A stretch of DNA of 64,000 nucleotides from Rahnella sikkimica (GCF_002951615.1 NZ_CP019062.1:3224001-3288000), one strand, 5' to 3'. Shown: positions 10,093 to 33,153, counted from the first letter of the stretch. Notes: generated by a model from the letters alone, not told the origin. Program-made: numbers and translations.

Positions 10093-10509
10093 TCAGACCA
10101 CTTTTCCGGCTCCATCTTCGAGCGCCCCCAAAATTGAGCAACTTTCACTGGTGTGAGCAGAGCCACAGCATGCAGCACTCAATCTTTTCAATGATTCGCG
10201 CATCTGAGTGAGCTCTTGCAGTTTCAGTTCGACCTCAGCAAGACGTTCATCAACGATAGACTTCGATTCCTGACAAGTATGATGAAGGGGATCAACACGA
10301 ATCGAGAGCAGCTCTTTTATTGCTTCAAGCGTAAACCCGGTGGATTTAGCATACCGTATAAAACGCAAGCGTTGTAAGTCGCTCTCGTTATATTGGCGAT
10401 ACCCGGAAGGATTTCGTAGTCCTGTAGCCATCATTTCCTGTTTTTCATAATAGCGAACAGTATCTGTCGAGACACCCGCCAAAGCAGCCAGCTCACCAAT
10501 TTTATACAT
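10093..10509 (-). CDS. zntR: Zn(II)-responsive MerR-family regulator ZntR
   Basis: This protein of about 138 residues has an N-terminal MerR winged helix (YKIGELAALAGVSTDTVRYYEK), a dimerisation coiled coil (about 80-110) and the zinc-sensing cysteines: one in HHTCQES, then the C-terminal AACCGSAHTSESC segment with a histidine. ZntR activates the zinc exporter gene zntA by untwisting its promoter; zntA is not in this window. Of two ATGs two codons apart I chose the second (10509), because the AGAGG site is only 3 bases from the first but 9 from the second. Confidence 0.95.
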   Translation of the reverse strand: MYKIGELAALAGVSTDTVRYYEKQEMMATGLRNPSGYRQYNESDLQRLRFIRYAKSTGFTLEAIKELLSIRVDPLHHTCQESKSIVDERLAEVELKLQELTQMRESLKRLSAACCGSAHTSESCSILGALEDGAGKVV

Positions 10510-10526
10510 GATCATTTACCTCTAAA

Positions 10527-10616
10527 TTAATCCTTCAACGCTTCTTTGTAACGGCCATTGAGGAAGTCAATATTCATACCCGCCTGCTGCAAACGTAGAT
10601 AGAGGACTTTGAGACG
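10527..10616 (-). pseudogene. yhdN: Remnant of yhdN (DUF1992), last ~29 codons
   Basis: The minus strand encodes RLKVLYLRLQQAG, then MNIDFLNGRYKEALKD and a stop. This corresponds to the C terminus of the DnaJ-like DUF1992 protein YhdN (E. coli ends SLLELKLRQAGLSTDFLRGDYADKLL). An in-frame TGA precedes it at 10617-10619 and only a few bases separate it from the rplQ terminator, so the first ~90 codons are deleted. In E. coli yhdN lies exactly here, between rplQ and zntR. It has no start codon and cannot make the protein; the zntR ribosome site lies just past its stop. Confidence 0.75.
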
Positions 10617-10631
10617 TCAAATTTTAGGCGT

Positions 10632-10659
10632 AAAAAAACCGGGCAAAGCCCGGCTTTTT
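10632..10659 (-). terminator. Rho-independent terminator of the alpha operon
   Basis: The minus strand forms CCGGGC-TTT-GCCCGG followed by seven T residues, 15 bases after the rplQ stop codon. It ends the rpsM-rpsK-rpsD-rpoA-rplQ transcript. Confidence 0.92.
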
Positions 10660-10673
10660 CATGCATCTACAGA

Positions 10674-11087
<414 letters not shown>

Positions 11088-11103
11088 TTAACCTGTGATC
11101 CGG

Positions 11104-12093
11104 TTACTCGTCAGCAATACTTGCTGGTGGCCAGTTTTCCAGGCGCATGCCCAGAGACAAACCACGGGACGCAAGTACGTCTTTGATCTCAGTAAGAGAT
11201 TTTTTACCCAGGTTAGGTGTTTTAAGTAACTCAACCTCGGTACGCTGTACCAGATCACCGATGTAGTGGATTGCTTCTGCTTTAAGGCAGTTAGCAGAGC
11301 GGACAGTCAATTCCAGATCGTCAACAGGGCGCAGCAGGATTGGATCGAATTCCGGCTTCTCTTCTTTGACTTCCGGTTGACGTACATCACGTAAATCAAC
11401 GAAAGCTTCAAGTTGTTCAGCAAGAATGGTTGCCGCACGACGGATCGCCTCTTCAGGATCGATCGTACCGTTGGTTTCCATTTCGATAACCAGCTTGTCC
11501 AAATCAGTCCGCTGTTCTACACGCGCTGCTTCAACATTGTAGGCAATTCGCTCTACAGGGCTGTAGCATGCATCTACTAACAGACGACCAATTGGGCGCT
11601 CATCTTCTTCCGAATGAATTCGGGCAGACGCCGGCACATAACCACGACCGCGCTGAACTTTGATACGCATGCTAATAGCAGCGTTCTCATCGGTCAGGTG
11701 GCAGATGACATGTTGCGGCTTGACGATTTCGACATCACCATCATGGGTAATGTCGGCTGCAGTCACAGGGCCAATGCCAGACTTATTCAGGGTAAGAATA
11801 ACTTCATCTTTCCCTTGAACTCTCACCGCCAGCCCTTTCAGGTTGAGCAGGATCTCCAGGATATCTTCCTGTACGCCTTCTTTGGTGCTGTACTCATGCA
11901 GTACACCATCAATCTCAACCTCGGTCACCGCGCAACCCGGCATGGATGAAAGCAGAATACGGCGCAGTGCGTTGCCTAAAGTATGGCCAAAGCCACGTTC
12001 TAAAGGCTCAAGGGTCACCTTGGCGTGCGTCGAACTGACTTGCTCGATATCTACCAGGCGCGGTTTTAGAAACTCTGTCACAGAACCCTGCAT
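11104..12093 (-). CDS. rpoA: RNA polymerase alpha subunit
   Basis: The 329-residue alpha subunit starts polymerase assembly through its N-terminal dimer domain (about 1-235, with [18 protein letters not shown]). It contacts UP elements and activators through the C-terminal domain (about 250-329, with [19 protein letters not shown] and [14 protein letters not shown]). The length is identical to E. coli. It lies between rpsD and rplQ in the alpha operon. CRP, also encoded in this window (61167-61799), is one of its contacts. Confidence 0.99.
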
Positions 12094-12118
12094 TGTGTCC
12101 TCTCTTTGGTACTAAGCT

Positions 12119-12757
<639 letters not shown>

Positions 12758-12771
12758 CTAAAAAAGCAGCG

Positions 12772-13161
<390 letters not shown>

Positions 13162-13178
13162 TTATTCAATCACCCCGA

Positions 13179-13535
13179 TTATTTCTTGATCGGTTTACGC
13201 GGACCCTTACGGGTACGTGCGTTAGTCTTGGTACGCTGACCGCGTACTGGAAGACCACGACGATGACGCAAACCACGATAAGTCCCAAGGTCCATAAGAC
13301 GCTTGATGCTCAGGGTGACTTCACGACGCAGATCACCTTCAACAATGAACTTGGCAACTTCGTCACGCAGTTTTTCGATTTGCTCTTCAGACAGCTCACT
13401 GATCTTAACATTTTCAGCAATACCGGATGCAGCACAGATAGACTGTGAGCGGGTCTTGCCGATGCCGTAGATCGAAGTTAATGCGATCACGGTATGTTTC
13501 TGATCAGGAATGTTAATGCCTGCTATACGGGCCAC
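13179..13535 (-). CDS. rpsM: 30S ribosomal protein S13
   Basis: The 118-residue uS13 sits in the 30S head and contacts the 50S subunit and P-site tRNA through its basic C-terminal tail ([17 protein letters not shown]). The start codon is GTG (13533-13535), preceded by GGAG in the S4 pseudoknot sequence, as in E. coli. First gene of the alpha operon. Confidence 0.98.
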   Translation of the reverse strand: MARIAGINIPDQKHTVIALTSIYGIGKTRSQSICAASGIAENVKISELSEEQIEKLRDEVAKFIVEGDLRREVTLSIKRLMDLGTYRGLRHRRGLPVRGQRTKTNARTRKGPRKPIKK

Positions 13536-13665
13536 TATGCACTCCTACTATTTATATACGGCAATACCATTCTGAAAAGCCCGTTTTCAGGATACTCAAA
13601 TAGTATTGCTGCTTACATACAAAAGATTGGCTGGCTAATCTAGCCAGCTCAACCCAACTTTGCAA
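13536..13665 (-). promoter_or_regulatory. Alpha-operon leader with S4-binding pseudoknot
   Basis: The minus strand between rpmJ and rpsM carries the conserved blocks of the E. coli alpha leader: GAGTATCCTGAAAACGGGC, CTTTTCAG and AAATAGTAGGAGTGCATAGT up to the GTG. The flanking arms (GCAATACTATTT and AATGGTATTGCC) differ from E. coli in sequence but pair with each other. S4 binds this pseudoknot and traps the 30S subunit, repressing rpsM and the genes behind it. Confidence 0.85.
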
Positions 13666-13683
13666 GAAAAATATGCGAGATAA

Positions 13684-13833
<150 letters not shown>

Positions 13834-15165
13834 TTAGCGGTTATAGCCTTTCAGGTTTGCTTTCTTCAATGCAGACTCGTACTGACTTGACATCATCAGA
13901 GTTTGCACTTGAGCCATAAAGTCCATAATGACAACGACTACGATTAGTAGTGAAGTACCACCAAAGTAGAATGGAACTTTCATCGCGTCACGCATGAACT
14001 CCGGGATAAGGCAGATGAAAGTAATATACATCGCACCAATTAAGGTTAAACGAGTCATTACTTTATCGATGTACTTCGCCGTTTGCTCTCCCGGACGAAT
14101 TCCTGGTACAAATGCACCGGACTTCTTCAGGTTATCTGCTGTCTCACGCGGGTTGAACACCAACGCAGTATAAAAGAAACAGAAGAAGATGATTGCAGTC
14201 GCATAGAGTAACACATAAAGCGGTTGTCCAGGCTGCAAATACAGCGAAATCGTAGTCAGCCAGTTCCAACCAGTTCCGCCCCCGAACCATGATGCAATCG
14301 TGGCAGGGAACAGAATAATGCTGGAAGCAAAGATTGCTGGGATAACCCCGGCCATATTCACTTTCAACGGTAAGTGCGTGCTCTGTGCTGCATAGACACG
14401 ACGACCTTGTTGACGCTTAGCGTAGTTAACGACGATACGACGCTGACCACGTTCGACAAAGACAACAAAGAAAGTCACTGCAAACACTAAAACTGCAACC
14501 AACAGCAACAGGAGGAAGTGCAGGTCGCCTTGCCGAGCTTGTTCGATAGTATGGGCGATTGCTGGCGGGAGACCCGCTACGATACCGGCGAAAATAATGA
14601 TCGAAATACCGTTACCGATACCTCGTTCAGTAATTTGTTCACCCAGCCACATCAGGAACATTGTCCCGGTAACCAGACTCACAACAGCAGTAAAGTAGAA
14701 TGCGAAGCCTGGATTTAACACCAGGCCTTGCATACCAGGCATGTTCGGCAAACCGGTAGCAATACCGATCGACTGGAACACTGCCAATACCAGCGTACCG
14801 TAACGGGTGTACTGGCTAATCTTACGACGGCCAGCCTCCCCTTCTTTCTTTATTTCCGCTAACGCTGGATGAACCACCGTTAACAACTGGATAATGATCG
14901 ATGCCGAAATGTACGGCATGATCCCCAGAGCAAAGATTGAAGCACGGCTGAGAGCACCACCAGAGAACATGTTAAACATTTCAATGATGGTGCCTCTTTG
15001 CTGCTCGAGCAATTTGGCAAGTACAGTGGCATCAATACCAGGGATCGGAATAAAAGAGCCGATACGGAAAACGATCAGCGCACCGATAACAAACAAAAGT
15101 CTGCGCTTCAGTTCGCCTAGTCCACCCTTGGCACTTTGAAAATCTAATCCCGGTTGCTTAGCCAT
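13834..15165 (-). CDS. secY: Protein translocase channel subunit SecY
   Basis: This 443-residue, ten-span inner membrane channel forms the SecYEG translocon with SecE and SecG. The plug and TM2 region is recognisable ([20 protein letters not shown]), as is the cytoplasmic loop with [14 protein letters not shown], where SecA and ribosomes dock. The length is identical to E. coli. It is translated from the spc operon between rplO and rpmJ. Confidence 0.99.
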   Translation of the reverse strand: MAKQPGLDFQSAKGGLGELKRRLLFVIGALIVFRIGSFIPIPGIDATVLAKLLEQQRGTIIEMFNMFSGGALSRASIFALGIMPYISASIIIQLLTVVHPALAEIKKEGEAGRRKISQYTRYGTLVLAVFQSIGIATGLPNMPGMQGLVLNPGFAFYFTAVVSLVTGTMFLMWLGEQITERGIGNGISIIIFAGIVAGLPPAIAHTIEQARQGDLHFLLLLLVAVLVFAVTFFVVFVERGQRRIVVNYAKRQQGRRVYAAQSTHLPLKVNMAGVIPAIFASSIILFPATIASWFGGGTGWNWLTTISLYLQPGQPLYVLLYATAIIFFCFFYTALVFNPRETADNLKKSGAFVPGIRPGEQTAKYIDKVMTRLTLIGAMYITFICLIPEFMRDAMKVPFYFGGTSLLIVVVVIMDFMAQVQTLMMSSQYESALKKANLKGYNR

Positions 15166-15172
15166 CTGCTAC

Positions 15173-15607
15173 TTATTCCTCAATTTTACCGCCAGCAGCT
15201 TCGATAGCAACACGAGCGCCTTTGGTGACACGCAAACCACGCAGAGTTACCGCACGACCAACTTCGCCTGAAAGGATTACTTTCGCGAACTCGATCTGGA
15301 TACCAACTACGTTAGCGGCTTTCAGCGCGTTCAGGTCGATCACGTCGCCTTCCACCAGAGCCAGCTCAGACAGACGAACTTCTGCCGTGATCATTGCTTT
15401 GCGGGAGGTGAAGCCGAATTTCGGCAAACGACGATATAAAGGCATCTGACCACCTTCAAAACCGCGACGTACGCCACCGCCAGAACGTGAGTTCTGACCT
15501 TTGTGACCACGACCACCGGTTTTACCCAGGCCAGAACCAATACCACGACCTACACGCCTTGGCGCTTGTTTGGCACCATCAGCCGGAGACAGAGTATTTA
15601 AACGCAT
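15173..15607 (-). CDS. rplO: 50S ribosomal protein L15
   Basis: The 144-residue uL15 has the glycine/arginine-rich N-terminal extension [19 protein letters not shown], which runs into the core of 23S rRNA, and a globular C-terminal domain. It sits between rpmD and secY, 7 bases before secY. Confidence 0.99.
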   Translation of the reverse strand: MRLNTLSPADGAKQAPRRVGRGIGSGLGKTGGRGHKGQNSRSGGGVRRGFEGGQMPLYRRLPKFGFTSRKAMITAEVRLSELALVEGDVIDLNALKAANVVGIQIEFAKVILSGEVGRAVTLRGLRVTKGARVAIEAAGGKIEE

Positions 15608-15610
15608 CTC

Positions 15611-15790
15611 TTACTCCTCAACCTTAACCATGTAGGAAACCAGGTTGATCATACCGCGTACAGCAGGAGTATCCTCGCGCTCTACGGTGTGACCAATACG
15701 ACGCAGACCCAGACCAACCAGAGTAGCTTTATGCTTAGGCAGGCGGCCAATTGAACTGCGAGTTTGTGTAACTTTAATAGTCTTTGCCAT
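15611..15790 (-). CDS. rpmD: 50S ribosomal protein L30
   Basis: This 59-residue protein begins [20 protein letters not shown], continues through the ferredoxin-like fold [13 protein letters not shown] and ends MVKVEE. It occupies the conserved slot between rpsE and rplO in the spc operon, 3 bases before rplO. Confidence 0.97.
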   Translation of the reverse strand: MAKTIKVTQTRSSIGRLPKHKATLVGLGLRRIGHTVEREDTPAVRGMINLVSYMVKVEE

Positions 15791-15796
15791 GGTTAA

Positions 15797-16674
<878 letters not shown>

Positions 16675-17208
16675 TTACTTCTTCTTAGCCTCTTTGGTAC
16701 GCACGACTTCGTCGGCGTAACGGACACCCTTGCCTTTATAAGGCTCAGGACGACGGTAGGCACGTAAATCCGCAGCAACCTGACCAATTACCTGCTTATC
16801 AGCGCCTTTCAGCACGATTTCAGTTTGGGTCGGACATTCTGCAGTAATGCCTTCCGGCAGTTGATGATCGACCGGGTGAGAAAAGCCTAAGGCTAAATTC
16901 ACCACGTTGCCTTTAACAGCAGCACGATAACCAACACCTACCAGTTGAAGCTTTTTAATGAAGCCGTCGGTAACACCTACAACCATAGAGTTTAACAGTG
17001 CACGAGTGGTACCCGCTTGGGCCCAACCGTCTACAGCGCCTTCGCGTGGAGCGAAAGTCAGTGTATTTTCTTCCTGTTTAACAACTACAGCGTCATGGAT
17101 AGTACGTGACAGCTCGCCGTTTTTACCCTTAATCGAAATAACCTGACCGTTGAGTTTAACCTCTACGCCGGCAGGAATGACGACGGGTGCTTTTGCAACA
17201 CGAGACAT
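16675..17208 (-). CDS. rplF: 50S ribosomal protein L6
   Basis: The 177-residue uL6 is made of two similar alpha/beta domains and ends in [17 protein letters not shown], the conserved C-terminal segment near the sarcin-ricin loop. Spc operon, between rpsH and rplR. Confidence 0.99.
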   Translation of the reverse strand: MSRVAKAPVVIPAGVEVKLNGQVISIKGKNGELSRTIHDAVVVKQEENTLTFAPREGAVDGWAQAGTTRALLNSMVVGVTDGFIKKLQLVGVGYRAAVKGNVVNLALGFSHPVDHQLPEGITAECPTQTEIVLKGADKQVIGQVAADLRAYRRPEPYKGKGVRYADEVVRTKEAKKK

Positions 17209-17221
17209 TCTTTCCTCCCAA

Positions 17222-17620
<399 letters not shown>

Positions 17621-17647
17621 TTACTCCCGTGATTCAATTGGTGACAA

Positions 17648-19229
<1,582 letters not shown>

Positions 19230-19298
19230 CTAATGTCAACTACAACTTTAGGACCCAGGATAGGTCGTTAAGAAATCCCCACAATATGAGGGCGCGGC

Positions 19299-19304
19299 AT
19301 TATA
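19299..19304 (-). promoter_or_regulatory. spc operon promoter (-10 element)
   Basis: The minus strand has a perfect TATAAT in the context GTGTTATAATGCCGCGCCC, like the E. coli spc promoter. It lies between the S10-operon terminator and rplN. The -35 region, around TTTTCTACCCATAA, is poor, as in E. coli. Confidence 0.75.
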
Positions 19305-19328
19305 ACACCGGTTCCCGATTATGGGTAG

Positions 19329-19371
19329 AAAAAATAAACGGCCCACGTACATGAGCCGTTTATTTATTTTT
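19329..19371 (-). terminator. S10 operon terminator
   Basis: An 11-bp stem, AAATAAACGGC with GCCGTTTATTT, is followed by a T run on the minus strand just after rpsQ. It separates the S10 and spc transcripts. Confidence 0.85.
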
Positions 19372-19387
19372 GAGAAGCGCTACTGTA

Positions 19388-21313
<1,926 letters not shown>

Positions 21314-21318
21314 CTACC

Positions 21319-21600
<282 letters not shown>

Positions 21601-21611
21601 TTATCCTCTAA

Positions 21612-22442
<831 letters not shown>

Positions 22443-22455
22443 TTACTCCTCCGAC

Positions 22456-24018
<1,563 letters not shown>

Positions 24019-24038
24019 TCAATCGTCAATGACCCTGA

Positions 24039-24528
<490 letters not shown>

Positions 24529-24533
24529 CGCGC

Positions 24534-24561
24534 ATTATACGTAAACCGCCGGAATAAGCAA
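24534..24561 (-). promoter_or_regulatory. S10 operon promoter
   Basis: The minus strand has TTGCTT (24556-24561), a 16-base spacer and a perfect TATAAT (24534-24539), followed by a GC-rich GCGCGGGC start region. The rest of the gap up to 24786 is AT-rich upstream DNA for the next gene, with no other feature I can support. Confidence 0.85.
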
Positions 24562-24786
24562 CTACCAATGCTGACGATGTGCTTTTATTTTGCTCGCCAC
24601 AGTCGTGACTGTGCATCCTCTCGAATCTGTTGTCCCCAGTAATTCATCCCGCCTATACCTTCCATTCAATTCATCATTTTCAAAATGTCATCACACTTAA
24701 TATTGAATTCTCTCGCTGTGCCCGTATAGGCAATGCAACATCTTTATTCATTAGATTTGGCGATTTGAGCAAAGGAAAGTAAAAAC

Positions 24787-25611
24787 ATGGGGGCGACATG
24801 GCAAAGCCTGCTCGGAGGGCATGGGATTATTTCATACAGTTTTCAGGTTGGTTCTTTGGTTACGGGTCTGATTTTTGGCCGTTTTTTACATGCGGTCGTC
24901 TGGTACTATTGTCCCAAAGTGAGCTCAAAGACAGACTCATACCTCATTGCACAAATCTCAACATCTGCATGCTCTTACCCAAACTGCAAACACGTATTGT
25001 GTACCTGGCCAAGTATTCGCTTTTTTAATGGAGTGTTACTCAAGCGACGCTGCGATTGCTGTTATGAGCGAATCTCTTTGCACTACCCGCTGACAGAGGC
25101 AACTTGCGGATTGTTGTTCCTCAGCATCTCTTTAGTAGCGCCCTCCCTTGTGGACTTTATCCAAATCTGTGTGTTCGCATGGTTTCTTCTAGCCTTAAGC
25201 ATGATCGATTACTTCACCCTTTTGTTACCGGATGCACTTACTCAACCGCTAATGTGGTCGGGATTGCTGATAAGCGTGTCTGGCTTTGGGATACCACTGG
25301 AATTTGCGGTGCTTGGCTCAATCTTTGGCTATCTGTCTTTGTGGGTACTTTATTGGGTATTTAGAATATTCACAGGCCAGGAAGGTATTGGGTTCGGCGA
25401 TTTAAAATTGCTCGCAGCCATCGGAGCATGGGTGGGATTGGAAATGCTTCCGCTCGTCTGCACGTTAGCTGCATTTTCGGGGATTGTATTTTGGCTTAGT
25501 TGGAAAGTGGCTGGTCGGAGTGGTCAACTTATCCCATTTGGACCAGGGCTTTCATCTGCTGGCTTGTTTATCTACATCAGCCAGAAGAGTCATATGCTCT
25601 GGCTGATGTAA
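24787..25611 (+). CDS. gspO: Type IV prepilin peptidase (GspO/HofD-like), orphan
   Basis: This 274-residue polytopic membrane protein has the two catalytic aspartates of the A24 family: one in SMIDYFTLLLPD and one in GIGFGDLKLLAAIGAW. The N-terminal membrane segment GLIFGRFLHAVVWYYCP matches the family start. A cytoplasmic cysteine region is present but altered: CSYPNC (CX4C instead of CX2C), then RCDCCYERISLHYPLTE. E. coli GspO lacks this region. In E. coli the gene also adjoins bfr at the end of the gsp type II secretion operon, but no gsp or pilin gene is present here. Its substrate must be encoded elsewhere, or the gene is a leftover. Confidence 0.87.
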   Translation: MGATWQSLLGGHGIISYSFQVGSLVTGLIFGRFLHAVVWYYCPKVSSKTDSYLIAQISTSACSYPNCKHVLCTWPSIRFFNGVLLKRRCDCCYERISLHYPLTEATCGLLFLSISLVAPSLVDFIQICVFAWFLLALSMIDYFTLLLPDALTQPLMWSGLLISVSGFGIPLEFAVLGSIFGYLSLWVLYWVFRIFTGQEGIGFGDLKLLAAIGAWVGLEMLPLVCTLAAFSGIVFWLSWKVAGRSGQLIPFGPGLSSAGLFIYISQKSHMLWLM

Positions 25612-25636
25612 TCTTTACGGGATCAGCTTTCAGACC

Positions 25637-26116
25637 TTACTGCGATTCATCTTTTAACTGAGACTGAATATAGTTTTGCAGGCCTATGCGGCCAATGAGT
25701 TCAATCTCTGTTTCCAGCCAGTCGATGTGATGTTCCTCATCGGCCAAAATCGTGATCATGATATCTCGGCTGACGTAATCATGAACGGAGTCAGCATATG
25801 CAATGGCTGCGCGTAGATCTTTCGCCCCTTCAAGCTCAAGAAGTAAATCTGACTTGAGCATCTCCTCAACATCTTCGCCAATGTTAAGCTTTCCGAGATC
25901 TTGCAGGTTTGGGATGCCTTCGAGGAAAAGAATTCGTTCAATGTAAATATCGGCATGTTTCATTTCGTCGATAGACTCATGATACTCGATACCATTCAGG
26001 CGCATTAAGCCCCAGTTTTTGAACATACGGGCATGCAGAAAATACTGATTAATCGCAACCAGTTCATTTCCAAGAAGTTTATTGAGGTGTGTAATGACTT
26101 TTTTATCGCCTTTCAT
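25637..26116 (-). CDS. bfr: Bacterioferritin
   Basis: The 159-residue four-helix bundle assembles as a 24-mer with heme, storing iron as a ferric mineral. All ferroxidase-centre ligands can be counted: Glu18, Glu51, His54, Glu94, Glu127 and His130, plus Met52 for heme coordination between subunits. It follows bfd by 85 bases, the usual pair, and is convergent with the prepilin peptidase gene. Confidence 0.98.
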   Translation of the reverse strand: MKGDKKVITHLNKLLGNELVAINQYFLHARMFKNWGLMRLNGIEYHESIDEMKHADIYIERILFLEGIPNLQDLGKLNIGEDVEEMLKSDLLLELEGAKDLRAAIAYADSVHDYVSRDIMITILADEEHHIDWLETEIELIGRIGLQNYIQSQLKDESQ

Positions 26117-26201
26117 AGGTAACTCCTCCGTTCCGGTATCTAAAGCGTAGATCCGGTACAGAGTAAGTCAAAAAAAAGGCACACTTTTTACTGAAGTATT
26201 T

Positions 26202-26396
26202 TTACGCGATGTTTTTGAACTCTGGAATTTGCTCTAATTCATCTTCCATTATCTGGCGTGCAGCCCGCACACATTTGCCACATTGACTTCCTACCGGAAC
26301 AAAATTTCTGAGCTGTTGAAACGTTTGTGGCTGGTAACGCCGGACGGCTTGTCTGATCGTTTTATCACTGACTGAATTGCATAAACACACGTACAT
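26202..26396 (-). CDS. bfd: Bacterioferritin-associated ferredoxin
   Basis: This 64-residue [2Fe-2S] protein docks on bacterioferritin and reduces its core to release iron. The cluster ligands Cys4, Cys6, Cys39 and Cys42 are in MYVCLCN and QCGKC. I chose the start at 26396 (MYVCLC), the family start; a codon three positions earlier is possible. A Fur-box-like sequence lies about 40 bases upstream, consistent with induction on iron starvation. Confidence 0.96.
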   Translation of the reverse strand: MYVCLCNSVSDKTIRQAVRRYQPQTFQQLRNFVPVGSQCGKCVRAARQIMEDELEQIPEFKNIA

Positions 26397-26433
26397 ATAA
26401 ACCACACTTCGTCTAAATCTTAGTCTTAATGTA

Positions 26434-26452
26434 AATAAGAATGGTTATTATT
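26434..26452 (-). promoter_or_regulatory. Candidate Fur box upstream of bfd
   Basis: The minus strand reads AATAATAACCATTCTTATT. It matches the 19-base Fur consensus GATAATGATAATCATTATC at 12 positions and sits 38-56 bases before bfd. The bfd gene is Fur-repressed in E. coli. Confidence 0.6.
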
Positions 26453-26494
26453 GCAAATGCTGTTTATGCACTTTTCCTCACGAATTTCGAACAA

Positions 26495-26524
26495 TAAAAA
26501 AGGGTGCCGAAGCACCCTTTTTTT
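26495..26524. terminator. Terminator after tuf
   Basis: GGGTGC-CGAA-GCACCC has an A tract before it and a T tract after it. It works for the str operon on the minus strand and possibly in both directions. Confidence 0.9.
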
Positions 26525-26542
26525 GCTCTTAATTATCAGCGA

Positions 26543-27757
<1,215 letters not shown>

Positions 27758-27798
27758 TCAAAGAGAGAGCACGGGATCATTGTGTTTAAACCAGTGGC

Positions 27799-29922
<2,124 letters not shown>

Positions 29923-30009
29923 CTATTACTAGGACGTTCAAGTTCGGTTAACCCAAGCGGGTTGGCTTCTTGAAGCGCCCGCTTGGTTAGCATAACTACT
30001 GCGAAGTGA

Positions 30010-30495
<486 letters not shown>

Positions 30496-30576
30496 TTAAT
30501 TCAGGATTGTCCAAAACTCTAAGAGTTTATTTTGACAGTAAAGTGAAAATGTTTGGCCTTACTTAACGGAGAACCA

Positions 30577-31020
<444 letters not shown>

Positions 31021-31042
31021 TTAGCCAATATGGGGACGCAGA

Positions 31043-31071
31043 ATTTTAGGGCTGACCTAAGAGGGTGTCAA
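31043..31071 (-). promoter_or_regulatory. str operon promoter
   Basis: The minus strand has a perfect TTGACA (31066-31071), a 17-base spacer and TAAAAT (31043-31048), about 90 bases before rpsL. Confidence 0.85.
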
Positions 31072-31094
31072 GAAATATACAGCACATCGTTGAT

Positions 31095-31382
31095 TCACCA
31101 TGCCGTTTGCTGGGCATGCTTCTCAGTCAGCGCAACGAAACCAGTATAGTCGATCAAGGTGGCTTTGTGCGAAATTTGACCAACCAATCCTCGCGCAGCC
31201 AGATCTTCGCCTAATACATACACTGACTGAACGTGCTGGCTCAGCAGTTCGCAGGCTTCACTGTCATGGATCGCCGCGAGTACACCATCCTGCATCAGCA
31301 AAAGCGCATCATCCGGTGCAACCATCTTAAGAAGTAATGAAAAATCACAATGTTGCGGAGAACTGGAAAGGGTAAAAAGCAT
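31095..31382 (-). CDS. tusB: Sulfur relay protein TusB
   Basis: This 95-residue DsrH-like subunit of the TusBCD hexamer takes part in sulfur transfer from IscS through TusA to MnmA, for 2-thiouridine in tRNA. Recognisable features are MLFTLSSSPQHCDF, the LLLMQDGVLAA strand and the terminal KHAQQTAW. It is the last gene of tusDCB, just upstream of the str promoter. Confidence 0.95.
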   Translation of the reverse strand: MLFTLSSSPQHCDFSLLLKMVAPDDALLLMQDGVLAAIHDSEACELLSQHVQSVYVLGEDLAARGLVGQISHKATLIDYTGFVALTEKHAQQTAW

Positions 31383-31395
31383 GGGTTTTCCTGAT

Positions 31396-31755
31396 TTAAA
31401 ACGTCATCACCACATCGTAACTGGCCAACCGTTCGCGGATTTCACCCACTGACAGCGGCTCAACATCGAGTACCCATGCGTGCCCTGCAGATAAACCGCG
31501 AGCCTTCAGAGACTCGGTGCAGATAAAGCACTGGTCGACATCATAGAGGGGAAGCACACCGAACGTGGAAATATAGTTACGGGCCAGAATTTTTTCAGGC
31601 TGCTGCGCTGGCATCAGCTGAAAAACGCCGTCAGCCATAAAAAAGACCCCGATATCCTCGGTCAACGCTGAAGTGGCAAGCAATGCATCAAGGCCTTCTC
31701 GCCCTGCGGAAGACCCGTGAGGTCCTTGCGTAAATATAAAGGCTACCTTCTTCAT
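31396..31755 (-). CDS. tusC: Sulfur relay protein TusC
   Basis: This 119-residue DsrF-like subunit of TusBCD starts at 31755 ([20 protein letters not shown]), the family start and length; an upstream in-frame ATG at 31800 would add 15 residues overlapping tusD. The body matches the family: [30 protein letters not shown] and [12 protein letters not shown]. Confidence 0.95.
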   Translation of the reverse strand: MKKVAFIFTQGPHGSSAGREGLDALLATSALTEDIGVFFMADGVFQLMPAQQPEKILARNYISTFGVLPLYDVDQCFICTESLKARGLSAGHAWVLDVEPLSVGEIRERLASYDVVMTF

Positions 31756-31777
31756 TTTTGTTCTCTGAAATAGCACA

Positions 31778-32170
31778 TCAGAACTGCACCAAACGGTCAC
31801 AAGTCAGCGAAGCTTCAGCGAGGCTACCTAAGCCGGTCAGATGAAAACCCGGCTGCAGGTTAGTCTGACCATGCCCCTGATTATGGGCTTCCGTTTCGTC
31901 AATCACACCGCGACGCAATGCCGCAGCGACACACACATTGAGCGCCACCTGATGATCAGCGGCCATTCGCTGCCAGGATCTCACTAAATCAAATTCATCG
32001 GAGGCCGGTGCAGAAAGCAAATTGCCGTTGAGCACACCTTCACGATAGAAAAAAATGCTGTCGAGCTGATGCCCGCAGGCAATCAGTGCCAGTGCAAACT
32101 GATACGCCGCACTGGCTTGCTGAGTTCCATACGCCGGACCGGTTACCAGAAGGCAGTAGCGGAGCTTCAA
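31778..32170 (-). CDS. tusD: Sulfur relay protein TusD
   Basis: This 130-residue DsrE-like subunit carries the persulfide-bearing cysteine in [14 protein letters not shown]-terminal [20 protein letters not shown] is characteristic. It overlaps the end of yheO by 4 bases, so yheO-tusDCB is probably one transcript. Confidence 0.95.
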   Translation of the reverse strand: MKLRYCLLVTGPAYGTQQASAAYQFALALIACGHQLDSIFFYREGVLNGNLLSAPASDEFDLVRSWQRMAADHQVALNVCVAAALRRGVIDETEAHNQGHGQTNLQPGFHLTGLGSLAEASLTCDRLVQF

Positions 32171-32889
32171 CGTTCGTTCCCCACCAGATCACCACTTTTA
32201 AACTGGCGGATATAGAGATACACAGTGTGCTTGGAAATATTCAGACGGTCAGCCACCTGATTAATCGCATCTTTAATATCAAAAATACCTTTCTCATAGA
32301 GATTGAGCACAACCTGACGGTTCTTCGCGTTGTTAGAAACATTGCGATCCGCATTCACTTCTTCAATTGTGAATTCCAGTGTCTGAGCGACCAAGTCGTC
32401 AACCGACGAGGCAAAGTTCACCGAAGAGGCCACTTCCTGCGTTTCAGGCGGCATGAAGGTCTGAATGATCTGCGAGAAAGGCACATCAAGGTTCATGTTA
32501 ATGCACAGCAACCCGATGACACGTTGCTCACGGTTGCGGATGGCGATAGTCACTGACTTCATCAGCACGCCGCTTTTGGCACGGGTGAAATAGGCTTTGG
32601 AAACATTGCTGTCTGCACCGGTCATGTCATGCAGCATGCGCAGGGCGAGATCCGTAATCGGCGACCCGATTTTACGGCCGGTATGTTCACCATTCGCGAT
32701 ACGAACCGCAGAGCATTTCAGGTCTTCCAGTGAGTGCAGAACAATTTCGCAGTGCTCACCAATCAGCATTGCAAGCCCGTCCACCACGGCCTCGTATGAA
32801 GACAAAATTTCATGGTCGACCTGGCTGAAAGGACGTTGGTCCAGCAAATCCAGATCGCCGGTTTCGCCAGTTATAAGCGAATTAGACAT
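32167..32889 (-). CDS. yheO: YheO-family PAS/HTH transcriptional regulator
   Basis: This 240-residue protein has an N-terminal PAS-like domain (about 25-150, with [13 protein letters not shown] and [16 protein letters not shown] segments) and a C-terminal helix-turn-helix (about 200-235, [20 protein letters not shown]). The start at 32889 (MSNSLIT) gives the E. coli length; a GTG four codons upstream is possible. In E. coli YheO is a little-studied DNA-binding regulator; its link to sulfur transfer is only by operon position. Confidence 0.92.
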   Translation of the reverse strand: MSNSLITGETGDLDLLDQRPFSQVDHEILSSYEAVVDGLAMLIGEHCEIVLHSLEDLKCSAVRIANGEHTGRKIGSPITDLALRMLHDMTGADSNVSKAYFTRAKSGVLMKSVTIAIRNREQRVIGLLCINMNLDVPFSQIIQTFMPPETQEVASSVNFASSVDDLVAQTLEFTIEEVNADRNVSNNAKNRQVVLNLYEKGIFDIKDAINQVADRLNISKHTVYLYIRQFKSGDLVGNER

Positions 32890-33101
32890 CGAAGCTACCA
32901 CCCTCTATATCGCGCCTTCCAACGGGAGTCAGAGCGCATTATTCATCGTTTCAGGGTCGTTACTGTATCAAAAGTACAGAAAAAACGGCCTTGCGAGTAT
33001 ATGGATCTGTGACGTTATGCCGGGCAGACAAAAGCGTCAAGTTATCATCATAGAGTAACCGCAATAAAATGAGGGGCGGGTTCAGATAAAAGTGACTGAC
33101 G

Positions 33102-33130
33102 AAAAAAAACCGCCGCGTTAAGCGACGGTT
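33102..33130 (-). terminator. fkpA terminator
   Basis: The minus strand forms ACCGTCGC-TTAAC-GCGGCGGT with one wobble pair, followed by eight T residues, 24 bases after the fkpA stop. Confidence 0.85.
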
Positions 33131-33153
33131 CTATGCAGTAACAGTGCGATAGC

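Noticed and set aside
10020..10211. 63-residue plus-strand frame opposite zntR
   Set aside because: It is antisense to the zinc-binding end of zntR and has no ribosome site or known pattern.
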